NCBI GenBank assembly: GCA_021797415.1
Contig: JAJZZT010000493.1
Location: 1 to 5,367 of the forward strand
Reading direction: 5' to 3'
Source of the DNA: Bacillota bacterium
GTDB taxonomy: Bacteria > Bacillota > Bacilli > Alicyclobacillales > SLC66
DNA: 5,367 nt
Part shown: piece by piece, positions 1-5,169 of the stretch
Layout: every line of letters starts with the position of its first letter
How positions within the stretch are numbered: position 1 is the stretch's first letter
The notes under the pieces: generated by a model
What the model was told of the DNA's origin: nothing
Databases searched by the model: none
The model's input: only the letters and a program-made list of their open reading frames with translations
Translations under genes and position numbers: made by a program

Positions 1-229
1 CCGCTTCGCACGCCGCCTCTTTATGCGGAATCGTCACGTTCAGACCGCGAAACCCGAGCGTACCTGCGGCGGAAAGCGCCGCCGCAAACGTCTCCGGCGC
101 CACGTCAAACGCCAGATAGTCCCCGATCAGGCCGGCGGCGCGAAGAGCGGCGCGGTGCATCGCGGGGGAGAGCGAGTGACCCACGGGATGCCCGAACACA
201 GCCAAAAGCGCCGTCTCACCCGTTCTCAT
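1..229 (-). CDS. aroE: Shikimate dehydrogenase (NADP+), N-terminal part, cut by the window edge
   Basis: AroE reduces 3-dehydroshikimate to shikimate with NADPH in the cytoplasm, the fourth step of chorismate synthesis. Only the first 76 codons lie in the window; the C-terminal NADP-binding domain is outside. The visible part is the substrate-binding domain. Residues 12-25 read FGHPVGHSLSPAMH, with the shikimate-binding serines S19 and S21. Residues 62-71 read GLNVTIPHKE, with T66 and the catalytic lysine K70. The ATG at 229-227 shares one base with the yqeH stop (TGATG), so translation is probably coupled. A purine-rich AGGGGAG lies about 11 bases upstream, somewhat far for a Shine-Dalgarno. 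The order yqeG-yqeH-aroE is that of Bacillus subtilis, where the gene is named aroD, so yhbY/yqeI and nadD are expected next. Identity is very secure; only the truncation limits it. Confidence 0.95.
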   Translation of the reverse strand, partial: MRTGETALLAVFGHPVGHSLSPAMHRAALRAAGLIGDYLAFDVAPETFAAALSAAGTLGFRGLNVTIPHKEAACEA

Positions 230-1593
230 CAAGGCCGCTTCTCCCCTTTGACACCCGGTCCGCCCCGCCGTTTTGCGCCGCCGCCGGACTGCCGCGCAGG
301 GTGCGGCCGCCCGGCCGTCGCCGCAGTCCCGTTGCGCACGGTTGCAACACCCGGCCTTCCCGCAGGACCGCCGGCTTGCGCGCCTCTCGAGCCGGCGGAA
401 AATGCGCGCGGACCGGACGGATTCGCGGGCCGGGCGTTCCATTCCCGTCCGGGAGAAAACCCGCTGCCAAATCGCGGCTCATCCGAGGAGAAGACAGCCG
501 GGCGTACCACTGGTGCAATGCCCTGCGGCAGATGGACCGTCAGCTTTGCCTCCGCGCCGACTCTGACCCATCCGAGCCCGGGCAATGCGATATCGACCGC
601 GCGATCTCCCTTGACATGCACAGGCAACGCAACGAGCCCCCGCAGATCGTCGGCGCAATCCGGGCAGGGCGGTGTCAACAGCACGCCCAGATGTTGGCGG
701 TAGAGTTCGTCCGCGCGCGCCAGCTTGGTCCTGTGCACATGCAGTTGATTGGCCGCGTACACGACAAAACTCTGCGCCTCGCCCTGTTCAAAATCCACCC
801 GCGCCAGCCCGCCGACGAAAATCGTCTGGCCCGGATACAACTGGTACACGCGCGGCCGGAGCGGCGCGCTCGGCACGATCAGGCGCAGCGACTTCCCGCA
901 GACGCGGTCCAGCAGGCGATGCCGGCCCACAAGGCCGGGCGTGTCGACAATGCGCAACCCGTTTGCGAGCTTCAACGAAATAACACCCAGGGTCGTTCCC
1001 GGAAAAGGACTCGCGGTGACGGGCTGTTCAAGCGTCTCCCCGGCCATGGCGAGCAATCGGTTCAAGACAGACGATTTCCCCACATTCGCCATTCCCAGCA
1101 CGACGATGGCGCGCTCATGCGCCGTCTGAACGAGCAGATCCAGCAGTTCGCCCAACCCTTCTCCCGTCTGTGCGCTGACAGGCAGCAGCGTGCGGTGCGC
1201 GATCTGCAGACGCGCGGCCTCCCGGCCCAGCCAGGTGCGCAGCCTGTCCCGATTCGTCCCGCGCGGATAGAGGTCTACCTTGTTGGCAACCGCGATCACT
1301 TCGTGCTGCTGGAGCATTCCCGCCAGGCCGCGCACCGCGCTACCTGCCATATCAAACGCATCGAGCACGTACAAAACCAGGCTCGGCTTGCCGAGCGCCC
1401 GCATGACCGCCGTCCGGTACTCCTCTTCCCCGATCTGGACCGCTTCCATCTGCCCGTAGTGAATAAGCCGGTAGCAGCGCCGGCAAAGCGGCCTGTCGCG
1501 CATGAACGCCTCGGCCGTGATGTAGCCCCGTTCCTGCTGCGCATCCATCTGCAAAGGTGCGCCACAACCCGTACACACCATGCTGAAATTCAT
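229..1593 (-). CDS. yqeH: Circularly permuted ribosome-biogenesis GTPase YqeH, with a long basic C-terminal tail
   Basis: YqeH is a cytoplasmic GTPase needed for 30S subunit assembly. An N-terminal zinc knuckle has cysteines C7, C10, C37 and C40 (CTGC and CRRC). The GTPase motifs come in permuted order: G4 NKVD at 104-107, G5 SAQTG at 140-144, the G1 P-loop GMANVGKSS at 167-175, G2 PGTT at 198-201 and G3 DTPG at 217-220. A C-terminal domain follows (for example FVGGLAR at 259-265, HRTKL at 287-291, GLGW at 339-342) and ends near VVRPAVF at 362-368, where the B. subtilis protein stops at about 366 residues. Here about 86 more residues follow, rich in Gly, Ala, Arg and Pro. An extra CPDC pair (C310, C313) lies after TPP. 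The ATG overlaps the yqeG stop (ATGA), and GAGGAAGG provides a good ribosome binding site. The stop overlaps the aroE start. Confidence 0.96.
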   Translation of the reverse strand: MNFSMVCTGCGAPLQMDAQQERGYITAEAFMRDRPLCRRCYRLIHYGQMEAVQIGEEEYRTAVMRALGKPSLVLYVLDAFDMAGSAVRGLAGMLQQHEVIAVANKVDLYPRGTNRDRLRTWLGREAARLQIAHRTLLPVSAQTGEGLGELLDLLVQTAHERAIVVLGMANVGKSSVLNRLLAMAGETLEQPVTASPFPGTTLGVISLKLANGLRIVDTPGLVGRHRLLDRVCGKSLRLIVPSAPLRPRVYQLYPGQTIFVGGLARVDFEQGEAQSFVVYAANQLHVHRTKLARADELYRQHLGVLLTPPCPDCADDLRGLVALPVHVKGDRAVDIALPGLGWVRVGAEAKLTVHLPQGIAPVVRPAVFSSDEPRFGSGFSPGREWNARPANPSGPRAFSAGSRGAQAGGPAGRPGVATVRNGTAATAGRPHPARQSGGGAKRRGGPGVKGEKRP

Positions 1594-2129
1594 TCCGGCC
1601 GCCGTCCTTCCTCGTCAAGCGGGGCTTGCCCGCGCAACAGCCATCGTTCCACAATCCGCACCAGCCGCGTCCCCGCATGCTCATGGACATGCAGAGGCCG
1701 GACCAGCACAGTGTACATCCCCATGCGATTGCCGCCCAGGATGTCGGTAAACAACTGATCGCCGATCATCACCGTCTGTCCGGCCGCCGCCCCGATCGTC
1801 GCCAATGCTTCATGGAACGCCTTCCGGCGCGGCTTCCCGGCGTCCGAAATGAACGGCACGCCCATCTGCGCCGCGAACGGCTCCACACGCCGTCGCACAT
1901 TGTTGGACAGGATGCAGACGGAAAATCCGCGCTCCCTGAGATTGGCCAGCCAGCTTGTCAACCTCGGATTGGCCGCCGGCGCGTTCCATTGTGTAAGGGT
2001 GTTGTCCAGATCCGTGAGAATGGCCCGGAAGCCCTGATCCCACAACGCCTGCGTGTCAATCCCGTAGATCGATGACACATACTTGCCCGGCCGCAGTGAC
2101 CGCAGCAAATGATATCCCGCCTTTAGCAC
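1590..2129 (-). CDS. yqeG: YqeG family HAD-IIIA type phosphatase
   Basis: This is a small cytoplasmic HAD-superfamily hydrolase of 179 residues, the usual length for the YqeG family. All HAD motifs are present. Motif I is DLDNTL at 40-45, with nucleophile D40 and acid/base D42. Motif II is SNN at 75-77. Motif III is the KPRRK stretch at 99-103. Motif IV is GDQLFTD at 123-129, with D124 and D129 as likely Mg2+ ligands. LGGNRMGM at 131-138 is typical of the family. The substrate is not established, and the steady link to yqeH suggests a role around ribosome assembly or central metabolism (inference). The start is GTG at 2129-2127: the translation MLK... aligns with B. subtilis YqeG and no better start exists. 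The preceding AGGGA is a weak, very close ribosome binding site. The gene lies 21 bases after the sigK stop without a visible terminator, and its stop overlaps the yqeH start by four bases. Confidence 0.94.
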   Translation of the reverse strand: MLKAGYHLLRSLRPGKYVSSIYGIDTQALWDQGFRAILTDLDNTLTQWNAPAANPRLTSWLANLRERGFSVCILSNNVRRRVEPFAAQMGVPFISDAGKPRRKAFHEALATIGAAAGQTVMIGDQLFTDILGGNRMGMYTVLVRPLHVHEHAGTRLVRIVERWLLRGQAPLDEEGRRPE

Positions 2130-2150
2130 GTTTCCCTGTATCGTATCACA

Positions 2151-2855
2151 TCAGACATGCCTGTCGCTGTGGGAAAACCGCCGCTGCAATTTTTCCAGCG
2201 CGCGCTTTTCCAGGCGCGAGACGTAGGAGCGGGAAATTCCCATTTCGCGTGCGATTTCTCGCTGTGTCTTTTCGGTTCCGTACGGCAGGCCGAAGCGCTC
2301 CCAGATGATGACCCGCTCCCTTGGATCGAGCAAGGCCAGCCCGTTGTACACCGCCTCGCGGTCCAGGGAAAACTGGATGTCATCGACGATCTCCTCGCCA
2401 TCCGTGCCCAGCAGGTCCATCAGGGACACCTTGTTGCCTTCCTTGTCCTGACCGATCGGTTCATGCAGCGAAACATCCTTGTTGAACTTGCGCCTGGCCC
2501 GCATGTGCATCAGGATCTCATTCTCGATGCAGCGCGCTGCATAGGTGGCAAGCCGCACACCCTTGTCCTGATTGAACGTCTGCACCGCCTTGATCAGGCC
2601 GATCGTTCCGATCGAGATCAGGTCCTCCGAGTCCACGCGGCCCTGATCGTATTTTTTGACCACGTGCGCCACAAGACGCAGGTTGTGTTCGATCAGGCGG
2701 TTGCGCGCCTCCAAATCTTGACGATGGCGCCAAGCGCGAAGCGCCTCCTCTTCTTCCTCGGCGCGAAGCGGCTGGGGAAACGTGTGATTCTTCACATAGG
2801 AGACAAAGACAGACAACTCGCGGACCAACAGCGTCAGGATGGTAACCAGGCCCAT
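2151..2855 (-). CDS. sigK: RNA polymerase sporulation sigma factor SigK (pro-sigma K), uninterrupted
   Basis: SigK is the last mother-cell sigma factor and drives spore coat, cortex maturation and mother-cell lysis genes. It is made as a membrane-tethered precursor. The chosen ATG gives 234 residues. Residues 1-19 form a hydrophobic pro-sequence, followed by SYVKN and FPQPL as in B. subtilis; by homology SpoIVFB would cut between S19 and Y20. Region 2 spans about 49-120 (ARNRLIEHNLRLVAH, DLISIGTIGLIKA, ATYAARCIENEI). VSLHEPIGQDKEGN follows at about 128-141. Region 4 spans about 173-225, with the helix-turn-helix TQREIAREMGISRSYVSR at 197-214. A TTG seven codons upstream is in frame, but it overlaps the ribosome binding site and lies next to the predicted transcription start, so ATG at 2855 is preferred. 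No skin-like element or other insertion splits the gene. A SigE-type promoter lies immediately upstream. Confidence 0.95.
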   Translation of the reverse strand: MGLVTILTLLVRELSVFVSYVKNHTFPQPLRAEEEEEALRAWRHRQDLEARNRLIEHNLRLVAHVVKKYDQGRVDSEDLISIGTIGLIKAVQTFNQDKGVRLATYAARCIENEILMHMRARRKFNKDVSLHEPIGQDKEGNKVSLMDLLGTDGEEIVDDIQFSLDREAVYNGLALLDPRERVIIWERFGLPYGTEKTQREIAREMGISRSYVSRLEKRALEKLQRRFSHSDRHV

Positions 2856-2862
2856 ATGCCAT

Positions 2863-2871
2863 CCCTCCTTT
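2863..2871 (-). promoter_or_regulatory. Ribosome binding site that sets the sigK start
   Basis: On the minus strand AAAGGAGGG lies seven bases before the ATG at 2855-2853, an ideal Shine-Dalgarno. It overlaps codons 2-5 of the alternative in-frame TTG start (2876-2874), which therefore has no ribosome binding site of its own. Another ATG directly after GGAGGG is in a different frame and too close to be used. Confidence 0.85.
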
Positions 2872-2878
2872 GACAAAC
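2869..2878 (+). promoter_or_regulatory. Possible SpoIIID binding site at the sigK transcription start
   Basis: TTTGACAAAC on the plus strand matches the SpoIIID consensus WWRRACARNY at 9 of 10 positions. It covers the predicted transcription start of sigK. A weaker copy, with core GGACAA at 2899-2904, lies between the -35 and -10 elements. In B. subtilis SpoIIID is a mother-cell regulator that acts with SigE at sigK. The motif is short and degenerate, so chance matches are expected. Confidence 0.4.
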
Positions 2879-2884
2879 CACAAA

Positions 2885-2913
2885 AATGTATGCGGGAGGG
2901 ACAACGAACATGA
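2885..2913 (-). promoter_or_regulatory. Predicted SigE-dependent promoter of sigK
   Basis: Reading the minus strand, TCATGTT at 2913-2907 is followed by 14 bases and then CATACATT at 2892-2885. The B. subtilis SigE consensus is KMATATT, 14-15 bases, CATACAHT. The -35 element matches at 6 of 7 positions, the -10 at all specified positions, and the spacing is exact. Transcription should start near 2878, giving a leader of about 23 bases that contains the sigK ribosome binding site. SigE transcription of sigK is established in B. subtilis, so both sequence and context agree. It has not been tested experimentally here. Confidence 0.8.
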
Positions 2914-2924
2914 AAACGGGCGGT

Positions 2925-4040
2925 TCAGCCGTGATGTTTGCCCTTGGTCTGCGCCTGCCGGCCGCCGCGGCTCTCTGCCTGCAGGCGCGCGAGATTGCGC
3001 TGGCTGCGCGCGATATTGACCAGTTGCTGCGCGTAGGTTGTCGCGTAATAATTGCCGCCGCTCCCGTTAAAGCTTGCCACGTAGTAATAATAACGGGTGT
3101 GCGCAGGGTGGAGCGCCGCAATGATTGACGGCAGCCCTGGATTGGCGATCGGTCCGGGCGGCAATCCCATATGCGTATACGTGTTGTAGGGACTCCGGAT
3201 CGCGAGATCGCGCGGGGTCAGGTCCAGTGTCGTGTGCCCCAGCGCGTACTCGATGGACGCGTCCAGTTGCAACGGCATCGGCGGACGGTGGCGCAGGCGG
3301 TTGAAGATCACGCTCGCGACAAGCGGGCGGTCGGATGCGCGCTTGGCCTCCCGTTCAATCAGCGATCCGATCGTGAGCGTCTCCGCCACGGTCAGGTGAT
3401 CCACCTTCATGCGCCGCACCAGGGCAGGAGAAAGAATGCGCGCCGTCTCCGACAGAATCTTCACGATCACCTGGGATGCGCTTTCACCGCGCACGAAGTC
3501 ATATGTATCGGGAAACAGGTATCCCTCCAAACGGTCACGAATGAGCGGATTTTTCGCAATGGACCGCACAAACCAGAATTGAGGAAATTCGCCCTTTGTC
3601 GCTTTAGCAAGAAACGCCCGGCCGGAACAAATTCCGTCATGCTGCAGCAGCGCGCCGATCTGCCTTACGGTGAACCCCTCGGGAATCGTCACCGCGACCG
3701 TGTTGAAACGCACCGCTCCCTGCCGCAGTTCGGCGACAGCCTGGGGGATCGTCTCTCCGCCGGAGAAGCGGTAGTTGCCCGCCTGCAGATCGCCTGTCTG
3801 GCGGCTTAACAAAAGATAGACGCGAAACCAGAAGGCGCTGCCGATCACGCCGTGGCGAAACAGCGTGGAAGCGATCCTCGTCGTGGAGGCGCCGTTTGGA
3901 ATATCCACCACGACACTGCGCCCACGGCCACTCCCGCGCCCATCGTACATGCGGTAAAACCCAATCGCGACAGACGCCAACAACGCAGCCGCCAAAACGG
4001 CCGCGCTAACGATCAGTCGCTTCTTGATCACTCGCCTCAC
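2925..4040 (-). CDS. mltG: Endolytic murein transglycosylase MltG (YceG-like)
   Basis: MltG is a membrane-anchored lytic transglycosylase that cuts nascent peptidoglycan strands and is thought to set glycan chain length. The protein has 371 residues, normal for the family. Residues 1-8 are basic and 9-29 form one transmembrane helix, so the rest lies outside the membrane. A LysM-like subdomain covers roughly 42-110 and IPEGFTVRQIG lies at 119-129. The catalytic domain includes LEGYLFPDTYDF at 171-182, SLIEREA at 226-232 with the likely catalytic glutamate E229, NRL at 247-249, LQLD at 257-260 and GLPPGPIANPG at 292-302. A basic tail follows (about 345-371). In the last conserved block I expected a histidine in the GGH-type motif but see GGNYY (N330). 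The start is GTG at 4040-4038, eight bases after AGGGAG. The gene lies 15 bases after the DUF1292 gene, the yrzB-yrrL order of B. subtilis. Confidence 0.95.
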   Translation of the reverse strand: MRRVIKKRLIVSAAVLAAALLASVAIGFYRMYDGRGSGRGRSVVVDIPNGASTTRIASTLFRHGVIGSAFWFRVYLLLSRQTGDLQAGNYRFSGGETIPQAVAELRQGAVRFNTVAVTIPEGFTVRQIGALLQHDGICSGRAFLAKATKGEFPQFWFVRSIAKNPLIRDRLEGYLFPDTYDFVRGESASQVIVKILSETARILSPALVRRMKVDHLTVAETLTIGSLIEREAKRASDRPLVASVIFNRLRHRPPMPLQLDASIEYALGHTTLDLTPRDLAIRSPYNTYTHMGLPPGPIANPGLPSIIAALHPAHTRYYYYVASFNGSGGNYYATTYAQQLVNIARSQRNLARLQAESRGGRQAQTKGKHHG

Positions 4041-4055
4041 GAAGAAAACTCCCTG

Positions 4056-4340
4056 TCAACTCTGGTCGTCAAGCTCAAACATAATCTCATCAAAAGCTTC
4101 CGCGACACTCTCCCACTCGTCGTCATCCTCGATTGTCACCAAAGATGCCTCGTCCTGTTCGACATCGCCGTCCACCCTGAGAACGACCGGTTCTTCTTCA
4201 ACAGAGCGTTCAGGCTGAAGAAGCACGTAGTGTATTCCGTTCATCTCCAGGACGCGCAGTACATGGTACTCTTCTTCATGTCCGCCGTCGTCCGTCAACA
4301 CGACATATCCTTGCAGGAGATCCTCCATCATGGCTGTCAT
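4056..4340 (-). CDS. yrzB: DUF1292 family protein (YrzB)
   Basis: This is a 94-residue, strongly acidic protein of the DUF1292 family, with no known biochemical function. It has an N-terminal part predicted as beta strands (GYVVLTDDGGHEEEYHVLRV, then YVLLQPE) and an acidic C-terminal part with the family's closing pattern EDDDEWESVAEAFDEIMFE at about 71-89. There is no signal peptide or membrane helix, so it is presumably cytoplasmic. The ATG at 4340-4338 overlaps the ruvX stop (ATGA). GGAGGGAGG just upstream is a very strong ribosome binding site and supports this first methionine over M4 or M5. The gene lies between ruvX and mltG, as in B. subtilis and many other Firmicutes. Assignment rests on family pattern and gene order. 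Confidence 0.9.
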   Translation of the reverse strand: MTAMMEDLLQGYVVLTDDGGHEEEYHVLRVLEMNGIHYVLLQPERSVEEEPVVLRVDGDVEQDEASLVTIEDDDEWESVAEAFDEIMFELDDQS

Positions 4341-4753
4341 GGCCTCCCTCCGGAATCGAGATACGTTTGCAAAATCAGGGCGGCCGCGATCTTGTCGACC
4401 ACGTCGCGCCGTTTTTCACGCCGCACCCGACCGGCGATGAGCGCACGCTGCGCACTGACGGTGGTCAACCGCTCGTCACAGAGCGTCACGGGCAGGCCGG
4501 TCGCAGCCCTGACTGTCTCTGCAAATTCTTCCGACCTTCGCGCGCGTTCCCCCGCGGTCCCATTCATATTGCGCGGATAGCCGACCACCACGCGCCCCAC
4601 GTCGTGTTCGGCGGCGATCGTCGCCAATTCCCGCAGGATGTCCTGCGTTTTTCGCACATCGAGCACTGCAAACGCCTGGGCCGTGATACCGAGCGGATCG
4701 GAGAGCGCGACGCCGATGCGCACATCTCCATAGTCTATACCCATCACTCTCAT
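4337..4753 (-). CDS. ruvX: RuvX/YqgF family Holliday-junction resolvase-like protein (16S rRNA processing nuclease)
   Basis: This is a cytoplasmic RNase H-fold nuclease of 138 residues, full length for the YqgF family. Homologues are called putative Holliday-junction resolvases (RuvX); in Escherichia coli YqgF takes part in maturing the 5' end of 16S rRNA. Conserved blocks are [18 protein letters not shown] at 5-22 with catalytic D7, [14 protein letters not shown] at 55-68, [14 protein letters not shown] at 92-105 with E94, and [16 protein letters not shown] at 118-133 with D120. The three acidic residues expected to bind metal are present, so it should be active. The ATG at 4753-4751 overlaps the reoM stop by four bases. 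I see no good ribosome binding site, so expression likely depends on translation of reoM. The B. subtilis orthologue is yrrK. An alternative start at M4 would still keep D7. Confidence 0.95.
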   Translation of the reverse strand: MRVMGIDYGDVRIGVALSDPLGITAQAFAVLDVRKTQDILRELATIAAEHDVGRVVVGYPRNMNGTAGERARRSEEFAETVRAATGLPVTLCDERLTTVSAQRALIAGRVRREKRRDVVDKIAAALILQTYLDSGGRP

Positions 4754-5010
4754 CGCAACCGCGCCGCGAGATAGGTGCGCACCAGTTCCTCGATCAGTTC
4801 ATCGCGCTCGATGCGCCTGACGGTGTCGCGAGCATCCTTGAAACTTGTGATGTACGCCGGATCACCCGACAGCAGGTAACCGGAAATCTGGTGAATCGGA
4901 TTGTATCCCTTCTCATTGAGCGCCTCGTACGCCAAAAGGAGCGCCCGCTCCGCTCGCGTCGGCTCGTCGGGCCGCAGCCGGAACTGCATCGTTTCCTCTG
5001 AAGACGGCAT
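4750..5010 (-). CDS. ireB: IreB/ReoM family regulatory phosphoprotein (UPF0297, YrzL)
   Basis: This is a small cytoplasmic regulator of 86 residues, the usual size. Family signatures are strong: [28 protein letters not shown] at 28-55 and [13 protein letters not shown] at 69-81. In Enterococcus faecalis IreB is phosphorylated by the PASTA kinase IreK at Thr4 and Thr7. In Listeria ReoM is phosphorylated at Thr7 by PrkA and controls ClpCP-dependent degradation of MurA, and so peptidoglycan precursor supply. Here T7 is kept in EETMQF, while position 4 is serine. The start is the ATG at 5010-5008, seven bases after GAGGTGG. It is the first gene after the alaS intergenic region, and its stop overlaps ruvX (ATGA). 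The alaS-reoM-ruvX-DUF1292 order is widely conserved in Firmicutes. Function in this organism is inferred from homologues. Confidence 0.94.
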   Translation of the reverse strand: MPSSEETMQFRLRPDEPTRAERALLLAYEALNEKGYNPIHQISGYLLSGDPAYITSFKDARDTVRRIERDELIEELVRTYLAARLR

Positions 5011-5169
5011 ATTCCATCCACCTCACTCGCTGGTTCTCGGCGCACCGGCGAGGCAAGGCCCGCGCGCCGTCCGCATATTGTCTATATTCGTCGAACAAAA
5101 GGATAAATCCTTTGCGCACGACTGAAAAAGACTTCTCAAAGACGGCGGCGTCGCCTGTGTGCTACGTCG
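5011..5169 (-). other. alaS-ireB intergenic region with an AT-rich island
   Basis: This 159-base gap holds no gene I can support. Its middle (about 5074-5113) is clearly AT-rich against a GC-rich background, with TATAGACAATAT-like sequence on the minus strand that could hold a -10 element. I cannot pair it with a good -35 box at normal spacing, so I call no promoter. Closer to ireB, CGGCGC at 5038-5043 and GCGCCG at 5064-5069 could form the base of a GC-rich leader hairpin, which may be chance in such a sequence. The ireB ribosome binding site (GAGGTGG) lies at the downstream end. Confidence 0.45.
5098..5113. repeat. Short perfect inverted repeat downstream of alaS
   Basis: AAAGGATAAATCCTTT contains two complementary arms, AAAGGA and TCCTTT, around a four-base loop (a seven-base arm with a two-base loop is also possible). 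On the transcribed minus strand the second arm runs into TTTTGTT, so it could act as a weak intrinsic terminator for alaS. The stem is AT-rich and therefore not stable by usual terminator standards. A dyad operator for the ireB transcript is an alternative. Confidence 0.4.

Noticed and set aside
301..1758. A very long open frame of 485 codons on the plus strand, opposite yqeH and the end of yqeG.
   Set aside because: It is the mirror of strongly GC-biased codons in well-identified genes. The translation is arginine- and histidine-rich, shows no family motif I recognise and has no convincing ribosome binding site.
2130..2150. A separate promoter for yqeG in the 21-base gap after sigK or in the end of sigK.
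   Set aside because: TGATACGAT resembles an extended -10 element, but no -35 box lies at suitable spacing and the hexamer matches only four of six positions.
2157..2873. A plus-strand open frame of 238 codons antisense to almost the whole of sigK.
   Set aside because: It lies entirely opposite the conserved sigK gene and has no recognisable domain. The open frame is explained by composition.
2856..2876. An upstream TTG start adding seven residues to SigK.
   Set aside because: The added codons overlap the AAAGGAGGG ribosome binding site, and the TTG lies next to the predicted transcription start. The ATG at 2855 gives the pro-sequence length expected from B. subtilis.
2886..3121. Small plus-strand and alternate-frame open frames in the mltG-sigK gap.
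   Set aside because: They overlap conserved coding sequence or the predicted sigK promoter and show no family features.
3171..4580. Plus-strand open frames opposite mltG, the DUF1292 gene and ruvX.
   Set aside because: All lie opposite genes with clear family motifs. Their translations are low in recognisable structure and have no supporting start signals.
5135..5169. A classical terminator directly after the alaS stop, because TCTTTTT occurs there on the minus strand.
   Set aside because: The best stem I can form before the T-run is only four GC-rich pairs (GACG/CGTC), with 11 further bases before the T-run. That is too weak to call.
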